A DNA stretch of 64,000 nt from Phylloscopus collybita (Eukaryota; Chordata; Aves; Passeriformes; Phylloscopidae). This document shows, piece after piece, positions 11,986 through 24,145 of this stretch; position 1 is the stretch's first letter, and each line of letters begins with the position of its first letter. The stretch is taken from positions 8,945,001-9,009,000 of the forward strand of contig JAJNNQ010000023.1 in NCBI GenBank assembly GCA_027886175.1, written 5' to 3'. The notes below the pieces were generated by a model. It had not been told where the DNA came from and searched no databases. It worked only from the letters and a program-made list of their open reading frames with translations. A program made the translations under genes and the position numbers.

Positions 11986-14900
11986 GACTGTCTCAATAAA
12001 TGAAGGGTCCGGATCAAGCGTAAAAGTTTAAATTATAAGAAAAATTTATTATTCAAAAACAGTAGTAAAAAAAATATAAAGGTTTCAAATTTTTTTTTAT
12101 CTCCTGCTCAATAAAATAAAAAGACAATATGAGCTTCTTGCAGAAAGGACAGGTTTTCCAGGAAAGAATTTACACAGCAGAATAGTTGACAAGTCATTTA
12201 GATAATGACCAAGATAAAATAATGATGCTGGATGCCTGAGCAAAGCATCAGAGAAATGTTCCAAAAATCTTGTCTGAAGATCTGCAGCAGCTGACGTTTT
12301 GTTTCTGGTGCATGGAAACTTCTTATCCATGGAGGCATTGCCCTGCCCGATGGCTCTAGGATAAAGAGAAAGAAGTTCCCCAAGGAGAAAAACAGTCCCC
12401 GAGTTGTACAAGCACAAACGCAGAGTATTGTGAGGGGCTGATTGTGCTGAATGGAACCACTGGATGGGACTCTGTATCCATGGTAGCCGAGGAGGTGACT
12501 CATGGCACCACTATAAATACAAACTTGCCTGCAAAGAGCACACTCGAGTAAAATTTGCATTTGTACTCCGTTTGCTCAAGAAGCTTGAGACTCCACTTCT
12601 CCCGGCGTTCCCAGTGCATCCCTCAGGACGAGACCCTGGTGTGCTACAGGAGAAAACCCAGAGTTCCCCTGCTCTGCCTCCCCTTGTCCCAGCTGGTGGC
12701 ACTCAGGGACATCGCACCCCGGCAGCAGCAGCACATGCCGGGCTGAGGGAGGGATCATGCCATGTCCTGAGGGCTCCAAATCAGGGAGGGAACACGGCTG
12801 GGTACAACTCAGCTTACAGTAATTCAAAATGTTCGCTTCACTCGGGAACAAGCCCCTGGCACGGGCAGTGCCGTTGGTCATTAAGAACAGAGGGATGGCA
12901 CAGGAGGAGCAGGTGGTCGCAAATGGGATAGCCATTAAGCAACTGCGCAGCACCTCACCTGGATCTCTCCTGGGAAGGAAGAGCACTAAAATACCCGAAA
13001 TTTCCTAGAAGAAATCGCAGCCCTCATAAAGACATCAGGCAGAGTTCTGCTGGCAGATTGGAATTCACATCAGCCAATAGTTTGCGATGTTTGTGCTTGC
13101 AGAGGAGACTGCAACTTGCCTGCCTCGGAAAAAAAGGGGGGAAGGCAGCGTCTCCAAAGTGAGAGAAGTGCCATTTGCTTCGGAGCCGGGAGCTCAGTGC
13201 CCCTGGGGATAAGGCACAGCCGCCTGTGGGTTTCAGACCACGCTGCTGCCCCGGCCGAGGGAACGAGCGTGGAGACGCCCTCCCGCTTCTGCTCCGGCCG
13301 AATGGTGACGGCTGTGAGTAAATCAGGGGGGAAAGAGCTGCGTTCACGGCTGCTCCGCAGTCAGAGGTCTTTAAGAGATAGAAATAGGACTTTAAAAAAT
13401 ATTGTACCGAATTCTTAATGATTTTTAGGAGGCACAAATAACTCTCTCATTACAAGAACCTTCTCTCCACATTATTTAAACATCCTCTGGCTTGGTGAAG
13501 GTAGGAAAAAAGTCAGAAACCTGATTGGATTCAAAGCTGAAAAACGCTTTGAAAAAAATTAGTGATAGACAAGCACTTCCTCTCCATTCAGGGTCACAAA
13601 CCAGATGAAATCTCACTACTCTGGTAATTTTTCTCAGGTATTGTATGGCTTGAGATGCCGATAAAATGGAAAGATAATCAAATTGGAATCCCATTAGTAT
13701 GTACCTTTTGTAAGATTAGCAATTTCACAGTATATTCATTTTTCTCTAGATTAGTTTAAATGTGTAACACCACTTGATTTAACAGAGCTGCATGGGCAGA
13801 CAGTATTTCAACACTGTGAACATCTGTTCTGAGTTACCAAAATTCCAGCTCAAAAACAAATATTTCCCCTACAAATCAACCCAAACATTATTCTGAGTGT
13901 TGTAACAGATGCAAAATGATTCTGGCTCCCTCTGCCCTGTGGTTTGGCTCTTTCCTTAAACTTGATGTGAATATATTTATTTAAACACTTTAAGAAATAC
14001 ACATCTGAAATGGCTATTTAAGCTTCCTTGGAGTGTGTCTGATGTTGGTTCAATGTTTATGGTCGGTTGACAGACCGCCTCATTAACTACAGATTCTATT
14101 AATTAATGTAAGCTCTGGTTACAGCTTTGCAGATAAACCTGTTCTGGAGCAGCACTTAAAAGTCCCACTCAAGTGTTCTGAACACTTTAGCCCAACAGCA
14201 CAGAACTGATGAGCCCGAGTTTGTGAGAGGGGCAGAGTTTCTTTTGAGGTTTATACTAATTCTGTTCTGGCCTGTTTCAGTGGGCTCTTTGCCCCCATTG
14301 TTACTGCTGCTGGTCATCTTTCATGAGCTAAATGAATCAGAAGAGGTATTGATTCATCTGGCATAAAGAAATGAGATTTGTTTACTAAACATGAAATTTG
14401 GAAACAGGCTTTGCAAGAGGGTTCCCAGTGAATGGTCTGAGTATGTGAATAAAAATGTTTACTTAGGCAGAAGCAGCAATTCCATACTTTGAGGTGTTTA
14501 ATTGCATTAAGCTTCATATGAGCAACTGGGATTCAAGATTTTTTTTTTTTTAATAGTTTATATGTAACAGCTCAGCCAGGCAAAGAGAGAACTGGATTGT
14601 GGTACCATAAATAACTACAAACTCCTGTGTTAAGAAAAATCCTTTTGGTTTATCTCTCCATATATAAAATACCCTTTGGGGGCAGAAACAAGGCCGTGCT
14701 TTGAGGATGACGTTTTGGAGTTGTTAATAATTTTCTGTCTTAAATGCTTGGAGAAAAACAGTGTGTGTGGACTAAATATAACCCTGCCTTTAGTGCTGGT
14801 TGGGAAATGGTAGTCCCAGGCCAGTTCTATTCCACAAACAATGGGAACATGTGGGCCACAGGGAGACAGGAGGATGGCAAAGGGAGAACTGCAGGACCCA

Positions 14901-17900
14901 GGAGTCTGTGTCAGTCAGTGAAAACCACACAGGGGTTCAGCCATAAATTCCCCTGCAGGGATGCCAAAGTTGTTATGAAGTTGAGGGCCACATTTTCCAA
15001 AGGCAATTAGTTAATAAGGCATAACAGTGGAAGGGAACTACAGATATGTAAACCTGCATAAAAAATGTGCATTTTGTTCAACATTTCTATTTGTAAAGAG
15101 ATCAAAACCCATTCTATATGCAGTAGGCTACTTCCTTCTATCACATTATGCATTAGCTTTATATATTGTTAATTAGACCTAATTTAGGCCTCAAAAAATC
15201 TCATTAAAATTCTGATTAGTGCTGTTGGCAAGCAGCCATCTAAAAAGCCTCTATTTCTTTCTTTGATAAGTTTGAAGCCATTATAACAAACAGAAGAAAT
15301 AAGATCACAGCCTTCTTTCTCATGCCAATCAACATAATGTATTCTCCAGGTCAAAGTCGTTTAAGGGAAAATACAGGAGGAGGACATCTTTATTTCCCTG
15401 CATGGATGCTGTCAGGTGGCTATAGAAAATTATATGTTTATGCCCTTTGGCAGTTAAAAAAACCAACCAAACAAAAACCCCCAAACCTAAGAAACTTGTT
15501 ATGAAAATGCCACTTGTAAGCCTTCAAAACCAACTTATTCTGCAAGCCAATTAAGTAAAGAGGTTTTTTAAACCCCTTTTTAAAAACTAATGGGAATAAA
15601 AATATTACAAAGCTGGTTTAATATTAAACCAGTTCTGTCTGATGCTTTCTGCATAACTTTCTGCCTGATCCTTTCCATACAGCTTGCAATCTAAATGCCT
15701 GGCCAGGAAAACATAAAGACAAGAATATCTTTAGCCCAAATACAGTTAATTATGCACCCACATTGCTGCAGATAAGAGCAAATAATTTAAAAAAAAAATC
15801 ATGGCATAAAAAAAAAGGTCAAAGGCAGAATAAAGCAACAAACAATAGCAGGGCTGCTCTGCTTCCTTGTGCCTGTGTGTGTTGAGGGGTTGTTATGATA
15901 CAGCTGCCAGCTATCATTGTATTCATCTCAATTAACTTCAACATTTCACTATAATGCAGAAAAACTTTACAAAGCTGAGCACTGCTTGAAATGGCAAACA
16001 CGAGGTGTGTCTTTCAGTGAACATTGTCTCTGTGCACATCTGTCCTTGCAGGAAACACAAGCAGTGAGCCTGGGCTTGCAGAGGAGCCACCAGGACTCTG
16101 TAGAGCTGCTGACTCCAGCAGAGGAAAGGCAGGAGCGCTCTGATCTGTCCCTGTCCCTCAGAACACAGTCCCCAGTGTGCAGCTGCTCCATCCTGCATCA
16201 CTCTGGACACTGGTAAGACAGCCAACATAAATTTATTGGAAAATACCACCTTTTCCTTCTGATAAACACCCAGCCATGCCACTGAAATCCAGCTTTGGGA
16301 TGCTCTCCATCAGTAAAGCTGATTCTGGGTTAGGATATACATTTTTTAAAAAGTCCAACTTACAAATATTTTATTTTTCCAAGCCCTTTTAAACTGTAAT
16401 CTTCAGAGGTCGAATCAGACTTTCTGTATCAAATAAAGTAGGGAGATAAACACACACAGAATCCATGGTGCTTTTGCCTCTTAAGACAGTGTTCAGTCTG
16501 TGTTGCACTGATATTTGCATAAGTAGGTTTCCAAAAACCTGGGAAGCCTGGTAGGCTGGTATTTAACATATTCTGATATGATATGGCAACTAGTTACCAG
16601 CTGAAATTCCTGATGATAGATTTAAATAGAATAAAATGGGCCTGTAAGAGAGGTGGTGATATAGCAGAATGCCCTAGCTGGGGGTACCTGGGCTACCCAG
16701 GGAGGGCACAGTGGGCTGGCAGCAGTGTCAGGAATCTGCTCAGGTACTGCATGGAACTGAGAGGGGGAGTGCATTAAAAAAGAGGGGGAAAAGAACACCC
16801 CCAGTCTCATCAACAAGATTTAATGAATCTAAACCTGCAGGACAAACTGCACTGCATACAGTTAATAATGTGCATTTCTGCACTACTTGCTGCTGCTGTT
16901 ACAATAATTCTTTCTTAAGAAGACAGCATGACTTTAATGCTTTTGCATTTAGAAGCCTGATTTTTGTCTGTAGGGATTTTCCCAGTCTTCCACAGAAGGT
17001 CAGGCTTTCCTGCCAAAGATAAGAAACGTTTATCACATTTCTTGGTTCTTAATAATTTAAACCCATATGATTAAGAAGTGGTCTGTACTTTCTGCATTTT
17101 GTTTTTTCTAGGGGGCAACCTGGGAGCAAGGTGGATGTCATAGAACTAATCACAGAAAGAAATCCCAAGTTTAGGGCAGCCTAGCAAGCCTGAAGCACAG
17201 GGCAGCAATCACTTTAGTGGTTTTGAGAGCACGGGTTTGCAGTATCAAGCTGTACAGATCCCGAGCTGATAAGCCTATGCATGTGGAATTCTTCAGGCGA
17301 AATTCTGCCTGACCTTCCCCAGCACCGTGCCTCCGGCAAGCTCTCTGAAAGCAGCCATTTGAAGTCAGAGAAATCTGGGTCATTGACTTCAATAGAAACT
17401 CTGATTAAGGAGGGGATGATGCTCAGCTCCTGCACCTTTCACTCCTCCCTTCTGCTGCAGCTCTGCCTGGGGATGGGCTGTTTTATTCTGTGCTCGTGGG
17501 TGCTCTTCTGTCTCCAGTAAAACCCAATGCCAAATTCCAAAATCAAACAGCCTGAACATGTAAGAACAGCTATTTCTAAACTTCTTTTTGCAGCACGCAA
17601 GCCAAGAGTGAAAAAGGAAGAGGAATGAAGTGCAGAGGAATAAACGGAAGGATCAAGTTGTTTTTCCCATTGGCACCAGCTGGGAGTTGTCCTTATTCAG
17701 GGGAAGGTCTGACTGCAAAACGGGCCAGCTACTCCCTTATCTCTCGTCTCAATCCAGTTCTGTCATCTGGCTGCTTACACCTACTGAGTCTAAATAATTC
17801 GCCAAAGCACCAAAGGCATGAGGTGCTTGGAATGGCCTTGAGAGTCTGGTTAATGCTTTACAGGGGGAAGGTTGCTTTAAAAAGCAGAACGGAGAAGTTT

Positions 17901-18640
17901 TTCCAAAACTGCAGTCATCAATGAGAGCCACACTTACTGAGTTCAAACCAGGTCAGCTGCCCAGGCAAGAACATGTATTTGATCTACCCTGTCATGGTAA
18001 AGGCTGCCTGTAAACTTTGGCAGGGAAAATTATTAATCTTTCAACTCACGGCATATAAGCAATGACTAGTAATACCTATTTTTCTGAGAACTGGAATGCC
18101 TTTTGGAACCAACCCAGATTACTTAGAAGTTCCTCTGCCATCACCCAAAAGCAGTTCCAAACCTGTCTCTCCCACATTCAATTAAACTTAAAAAAAAGAA
18201 AAAAAAAAAAGGTGGGGGCAGCTCATGGTTCATTCAATAGGCATTTTTTGTCTTGTGAGAAGCCCCAGCACTCGCTCAGTTGCACCCCACCGGGACAATA
18301 AACATCCATTTTTCAGTGATTCAATGCTGTGGGTAGCAGCTTTCACTTGGAAAGCCAAGTGAGAGCTCTGGCCAGAACCTCTGTGGAGGGGAAGGAGGTG
18401 GGGGGGCAGGCATTGCTCCTCGGTGTCTTTCAACCTTCTCTTCAAAAGCTGCTGCTTTTCAGCTCAGTTGGGTGTGGGTATCTGAGCGTTCTCATGTGGC
18501 TTTTCATGGCCCTCCGCATTCTGCGTCACACAACTGGAAATGCACTGCCCTGCGAGGCCAGCCTGGGAGCTTGCACTGCTTTGGGATAAATCAGAACTAA
18601 AACAAAGGCTTAATCATGAGCCTCTTCCAAATCTCTCCTG
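11986..18640. other. Gene-free flank
   Basis: Non-coding. It includes (GA)n just before (11869-11879), AT-rich blocks and one motif-dense candidate regulatory stretch listed separately. No exon recognised on either strand; a GC-richer patch at 12.6-13.3 kb encodes nothing I recognise. Confidence 0.7.
15090..15330. promoter_or_regulatory. Candidate conserved non-coding element
   Basis: Non-repetitive AT-rich sequence dense in homeodomain-type motifs (gttaattagacctaattta, cattaaaattctgattagtg) and free of repeat features, the look of a developmental enhancer. Judgement by eye only. Confidence 0.25.
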
Positions 18641-18745
18641 TTTAGTTTTTTGGTTTTTTGGGGCTGGGGTTGGGGGGAGTTGGGGGGGGGGGGGGGTGTA
18701 GTAGGGGTTTTTTGGGGTTTTTTTTGGTTCTTTTTTTTTTTGTGC
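18640..18745 (+). repeat. G/T-rich low-complexity block with G15 run
   Basis: Repeated ggttttttgggg phrases around an uninterrupted run of 15 G (18682-18696), flanked by T runs. It can form a G-quadruplex on the + strand. Confidence 0.85.
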
Positions 18746-19649
18746 ATCTCACTCCATCCTTTCATCCATTGTTTTGGCTCCCAAAGGACTGAGGTGGAGA
18801 TTCACTCAGTGGATGAACCAGTAGGTATTTAAGGTACTGTAAACCATTTGCTTTTTCAGTCTGTCCTGTGCCTTGACCCGAACACTTGTTCTGCATTATT
18901 TATCCTCTCCATCTTGCAGCTTGTTCTCTGCCCGGCTACTTTTGCAACTCTTTTCTCCAGACAGAATATATTTAACAGAGGAATGAAGTGACAGTAACAG
19001 TTCAGCTGTGACCATACAGATACCTGACTAGAAGCTTTGCTCAGGTTTGAGAGATCTCTCACACTGTACATACAGTACTGGCTCCCATTTAGACAGAAAG
19101 AGAAAAGCCTGAATTCTTCAGACCAGTCTATATTTTAATACACAGAGAGTTCTAGATCACAAGCTGACTGTACAATACCTGTCTCCCAGCACTGGAGTGG
19201 GTGTCTCTCCCACTATCTATCAGCAACCACATTTCTGCTGAGCCATGATTACTGCATCGTCTTCCTGCCCCACTTTTGTCCACGTTTATGGAGAAAACAG
19301 AGGCAGGTCCCTTGGAACATACTGGTCAGCTGGATCCCTAAAAAAGCCACTTTCACTCCAGCTTTTTGTATGAGAAAAAAACCCGGCAGTCATGTTTCCA
19401 GGAAGTATTTCAGAACAGAATTCCCAATTTCTATTACAGGCTATGCCAAGGCAATGTGTAGGAGAATGGGGACTGCTGCAAAAGAGCAGGGAAAATGCAT
19501 CTCATGAACAGTGCTGGAGATTTTTACCTAAAACCCGCAGTCCCTCCATTGTAAAACGCGTTTAAAATAACTTGGAGCAGGGCAGGGGAAGTTACGGAGT
19601 TTTCGGCGAAGGGGCACGAACAGATTCAGACCTAAGGGCAGGACCGAGT
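18746..19649. other. Gene-free flank
   Basis: Non-coding. Nothing recognised until the CpG island begins. Confidence 0.7.
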
Positions 19650-20194
19650 GCAGGCCAGGCCAAGGGTTACCCAAACGCGGCACCCGGTCCCCGCTGTCCC
19701 CGCTGTGGGAGGTCATGACCCGAGCCAGGTCTGACCCGCAGCGCTCTGTGCGCGGCTTCAGCCGGAGCGGCTCCGGGCCGCAGCGGCCGCCGGAGCTCCC
19801 GAGGTCGGGGGAGCTTTAACCCAGCGAGGGCACGTCCCGCACGGTGCCTCGGGGCCGGACACAGGACACGGCAGCGGGCGGCAGGTGGTGGGGGACACGG
19901 GGAGCAATGATGGGATCGGTGCCGGAGCCGCTGCTCGCCTCGGCGGCAGGAACACATCGCACGGCAAGGCAACCCTCCCAGCCAGGACACCCCGTTCCTC
20001 CAGCAGGACACCCCTGACACCCCCATCCCGGCCGGATCCCCATCCCTGGGCAGGACAACATCCCTCAGCAGCACCCCTGCCACCAGGACAACCCTTTTCC
20101 CACAGGGGCACCCAGGTTCGGCCGCGGCGGCGGCGGCGCGGGGGGCGCTGAGGGGACTGTGCGCGCGCCCGCCGCCCGGCCCCGCTATTGGCCC

Positions 20195-20205
20195 AAAGTA
20201 GGTCA
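20195..20205 (+). promoter_or_regulatory. ROR/REV-ERB response element
   Basis: AAAGTAGGTCA matches WAWNTRGGTCA at every position. It lies 4 bp after the CCAAT box and 16 bp before the E-box. Confidence 0.5.
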
Positions 20206-20221
20206 CGGCCCGCACGCGCGC

Positions 20222-20229
20222 TCACGTGA
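20222..20229 (+). promoter_or_regulatory. TCACGTGA palindromic E-box
   Basis: Exact 8-bp palindrome bound by USF/TFE and CLOCK:BMAL1-type bHLH factors, in the orphan CpG island. Confidence 0.55.
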
Positions 20230-20560
20230 CGGCCCCGCGCGCGCTGCCCCCCGCGCCTCGTGACCGGCGGGCGGGGCCCGGGGGCACCGTGAGGGGAGCG
20301 GGGTCGCGTCCTTGTCCTTGTCACTGTCCCTCTCCGTGTCCTCCCCTCACGGACCCAGCGGTACCTCCCCCGCCGAGCCTGCGGCACCGCGGCCAGCGCT
20401 CTGCAGGTGTCGGGGTGTCCGGGCCCCCACCCCGTGGCCGCCCCGCGGTGCTCGGGACGCGCTGTGGTCCAAACTGGCCCGAGCCCGTGGGGCTCCGGTT
20501 GAGCATCCCCCGACCCCACCCCGCAATGGCCATCGGTGTCCGTGGGTGCCTGGGGACCCC

Positions 20561-22103
20561 AGGTGGGATGGTCCAAGGGATCACCATGTCCTTAGTGCAC
20601 CTTGGTATAAGGACCCTTGAAAAGTATGAAGATTTTTCGACTTCAAAATGGCCTTGCAGATTGTCTTTGATAAAGATAATAATCACACTAAAAGAAATAA
20701 AATCATAACGGTACATTAACCACTGGGTACTTGGTTTGAAAAGAATCAGATTTTTAGGCCATATAACTGATCCCAGTGATGGAAACAACCATGAACAGAA
20801 ATATAAAAATGGGCTAAGATTTTTTTTTTAATAAGACACCTATCAAGATATTTTCAATACAAAATCAAGGCAACTGCATAGTCCTTCAAAAGCCATAAAA
20901 AAAAACATTTTACGGGCAAATGCTAAGCTAAGAACACAAAAATCGTATTGCAATTGGAAAATGGAGAAATTCGGGTAGCGTATCATTAGCTCTGTTTCGT
21001 CTTGGTTGGCTTTACCTGGAGTGCACCATGTGGGGTCAGCCAGCAGTCAAAACAGCACAAAGGAATTGGGGGCCACCTTTGGAAAAGTGTAGCAAGTAAA
21101 AATCAGTAATTTGTACATACAGACAATAACATGCTGTCCTGACAGCCTGGAATTTAGGCTATTTGGGATGAAACCTGATTGTGTAGCATGGCTGGAGTTA
21201 AATTACTGTTCCTGTTGTGTGAGACCAAAAATAACAGCTCCAGCACCCTGCTCAGGTACTCTGCTCAGCTTTGCTGGCTGGTCTATAAATCAGGAAGAGT
21301 TATTTTGGCTTTCTCATCCAGGAAATTCACAGCTTTAGCATGTTGGGAATGCAGAGTCTGTAAGACACGGTGCTCAGAGAGGCTTCCTTTTGTTCCACAC
21401 TTACCCTGATCTACCCATAATTTAACCCATTCAGTGTCAAGCACTGAAGCAGCGCAGGTTTCCTGTCCTGTGGTACTGAAAATGCTGTTTCTTTCTGCTG
21501 AGTTGGGTCAATAATCATAAAAACTCCAGTAGTTTCCATCCGAAACTAATCTTGTTACTGGTTCTTCTGTAATCTTCTGTTCTATTTACTCTTTGCTGCT
21601 TATCATATCTCCTAAATGTATCTATTTTTCTTTAGGCAGCATAGAAGAAACATTCTGTACCACATCTACATACAGATTGGCAGTCACCCGTCTTTGTGTC
21701 ACTCATCTGTACCTCTGTAATTAAAGGTTTCCACTAACCAGCAATTTGGCCGTCTGAGCAACGTTGGTACGTGCACAGCCGTTTAATAACCCACGGCTTT
21801 TTTCCTTGCTTAGGTGACACTTAAAGGCTCCTGTGCTGCTGCTATCACACCCCTGCTCCAGTCGTGAACCATCTGTGGTGGCATCCCAAGGCTCTCTCAA
21901 GACCTGCTCAGGCCATGCCCTGAGTCTGTTCCTGTGACTTGTTCTGCGGGGCCTGGTGGTCACAATCCTCAGTCTTCATGTTTTTGGTCCTGCCAATGCA
22001 GTTTTATTCATTTGAATGTACTTTGGACTTTCATCGGTTGGCTTGTTTCAGGCAGATCACTTAACAAGACACTCATCAGTGCACCTAATAATAGATCATT
22101 AAA
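20561..22103. other. Gene-free stretch between CpG island and CR1 copies
   Basis: AT-rich non-coding DNA with A and T runs. If the orphan island fires rightwards, its transcript would cross this stretch, but no exon is apparent. Confidence 0.7.
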
Positions 22104-22362
22104 TTACAGAATATCCTCAGCTGGAAGGGACTGACAAGGATCATTGAGTCCCACCCCTGGCTCTGCACAGACACCCCAAGAATCCCACTCTGTGCCTGAG
22201 AGCATTGTCCAAATGCTCCTGGAGCTCTGACAGCCTCGGGGCTGTTCCCATTCCCTGGGGAACCTGGGCAGTGTCCCACCACGCTCTGGGGGAAGAACCT
22301 TTTCCAACCTAACCCTTCCTGACACAGCTCCAGCCATTCCTGAGTCCTGTTCCTGGTCACAC
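22104..22362 (-). mobile_element. CR1 LINE fragment, antisense
   Basis: The + strand reads cagaatatcctcagctggaa-gggactgacaaggatcattgag, ... ctgttcccattccctgggga-acctgggcagtg, ... ccttttccaacctaaccctt, which is the reverse complement of a CR1 3' region. Non-coding remnant of about 260 bp. Confidence 0.88.
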
Positions 22363-22773
22363 ACATGATAGATACATAAGGGGGATAAGTAGATACATCA
22401 GGAGAGAGCATAACTGTTCCTCAGGCAGCTTTTATTTCTAAATACTGGGCAGTTTATACAAATAACTTATCTTTATTTTCTTCTAGTGAATATTTATGAT
22501 TATTTATATTTGTTGATGGTTAAAAGCTGACTTTTGAAGAGTCACAAATAAACACAGATGGTAAAACTTTGCAAAATGCAATCCGAAAGAAAACCCAAAT
22601 GAGAAGAAGGGAGATAGAGAGGCCCACAGGCACCTGAAGGGTGAAGTTACTCTGGGATGAATGCAGTTCTGGCACAGCCTGCATGGGCTGAAGGCCAGAG
22701 CAGATGGAAAGTCAACTGTGGTTTGAAGAAGGATCATGGTGAGTGGGGAGGAAAGTCCCATTTGAGTAAAAAC

Positions 22774-23403
22774 AGGGCCTGGGAGTCTTAGTGCATGACA
22801 AGTTGACCATGAGCTGGCAGTGTGCCTTTGAGGCCAGGAGGGCAGTGGGATCCTGGGGTGCTTTGGGAAGAGTGTGCCCTCTCCCTCTACCCTGAGGAGG
22901 CACGCCTGGAGTGCTGTGTCCCATCCTGGGCTGCTCAGAACAAGAGAGACAAAAAGCTGCTGGAGAGGGTCCAGCAGAGGCCACAAAGATGAATTGGGGT
23001 CTGCAGCATCTCTTACAAAGACAGTCTGAAAGGAGCTGGGCCTGTTTGACCCCTGTAGAAGACTGAAAGGGGATCTCAACAATGCATATAAATATCTCCA
23101 ACATGGGTGCCAAGAATGGGTCCAGACTCTTTTTGGTGGTGCCCAGTGACAGGACAAGGAAAAATGGCCATAAACTAAAACACAGAATGTTCCTCCTCAA
23201 TGTGAGGAAAAACTTTTCTCCATGGAGGGTGGCAGAGCCCTGGAACAGCTGTCCAGGGAGGCTGTGGAGTCTCCCTCTCTGGAGATATTCCAAACCCACG
23301 TAAACACGTTCCTTCGCCACCTGCTCCAGGTGACCCTGCCTGGGCAGGGGAGCTGGACTGGGTAATCTCCAGAGGCCCCTTCCAGCCCGGAGGGTTCTGT
23401 GAG
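22774..23403 (+). mobile_element. CR1 LINE 3' end, sense (~630 bp)
   Basis: Runs through the end of the CR1 reverse transcriptase ORF and the 3'UTR: agttgaccatgagctggcag-tgtgcc, gctgctggagagggtccagc-agaggcc, tgtgaggaaaaacttttctc, ctggaacagctgtccaggga-ggctgtggagtctcc, ending ccccttccagcccggagggt-tctgtgag. It is 5'-truncated and broken by stops. It ends only ~150 bp before the HLF CpG island, on the same strand as HLF, so it marks the outer limit of undisturbed promoter. Confidence 0.92.
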
Positions 23404-23823
23404 ATGGCGAGAACCCTGCTCGTGCTGGTGACAGCGCGGTCACGCCGGGGTGACACCTGCCAGAGAGGCAGAGGGAGCTCCGTGGGAAGCGCTCGCAGAC
23501 CCCACAGCCGGTTCTCTTAGACACGCGTGGGACTCCCCACCCGTCGTGCCCCGTAGCCCGGACCCCTCAGACAGCGGCAGCGCCGGGTCCCGTTGCTCCG
23601 GGGGAGCCGCCACGCTCGGATGCCCCGAGCGGGGTCAAACGTTCAGGCTCATTAAGATCTCATTAACACATTCCTCCCGGTTACCGGGGAGGCGCTGCGG
23701 CCCCGCGGGGGGGGTTTGGGGCGGGTGTCCCGGGGTTCCCTCCCCGGTACCGGCCGCACGCGTGCCGGGGCGGGGCGCGCGGGGGGGGCGTGGCCCGTAC
23801 CGGGGTGGGGCGTGTCCGGCGCG

Positions 23824-23828
23824 CCAAT
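23824..23828 (+). promoter_or_regulatory. CCAAT box in HLF promoter
   Basis: GCCAATGG context, 25 bp upstream of the CRE. This is a typical NF-Y position for a TATA-less CpG promoter. Function is inferred. Confidence 0.5.
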
Positions 23829-23848
23829 GGCGGGGCCGTTATCGGGCG

Positions 23849-23856
23849 TGACGTCA
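23849..23856 (+). promoter_or_regulatory. Full CRE palindrome (TGACGTCA)
   Basis: Perfect 8-bp cAMP response element for CREB/ATF proteins, between the CCAAT box and the E-box. The exact palindrome within a compact element cluster makes function plausible. Occupancy is not shown. Confidence 0.6.
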
Positions 23857-23872
23857 GCGGCGGCGGCGGCTG

Positions 23873-23878
23873 CACGTG
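23873..23878 (+). promoter_or_regulatory. CACGTG E-box in HLF promoter
   Basis: Canonical CLOCK:BMAL1/USF-type E-box, context gCACGTGg, 17 bp downstream of the CRE. PAR bZIP genes are E-box-driven clock outputs in other vertebrates (known), so a circadian role is a reasonable inference here. Confidence 0.6.
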
Positions 23879-24145
23879 GGCGCGGGGCGGGCGGGCGCAG
23901 AGCGGCGCAGAGCGGGCGGCGGGAGAGGCGGCGGTGGAGCAGCTGCGCGGCGGAGGGGCCTGACCAGCGCCCGGTCCGCGCCCTGTCCCGCGGCCCCAGC
24001 GCCGCTAGCCACCGGCGCTCGGCCCGGTCCCGCTCCCGGATCACCCGCGCCGCGACAGCGGCCACAGCAAGGGGAAAGGAACCGCTCGCCGCGCAGCTGC
24101 CCCCTCGGGCCCCCTCCCCGCCGCCGCGGGCAGCTCCCATCGACC

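Larger units (their letters stand above)
19650..20560. promoter_or_regulatory. Orphan CpG island upstream of HLF
   Basis: About 900 bp of dense CpG and high G+C between AT-rich flanks, roughly 3.6 kb upstream of the HLF promoter. It contains an inverted CCAAT box (ATTGG, 20187-20191), a perfect ROR element and a TCACGTGA E-box within 45 bp, as expected of a real promoter. Long open frames on both strands are compositional; none resembles a known protein. It could drive an HLF alternative first exon, an antisense or long non-coding RNA, or an unknown gene. Direction is undetermined. Confidence 0.65.

Noticed and set aside
19667..20576. Long open frames (up to ~270 codons) on the - strand in the CpG island
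   Set aside because: Stop codons are scarce in such GC-rich DNA; overlapping frames are open on both strands and none resembles a protein family.
22504..23524. Minus-strand open frames of ~217-270 codons
   Set aside because: They are antisense to a CR1 LINE copy and encode nothing recognisable.
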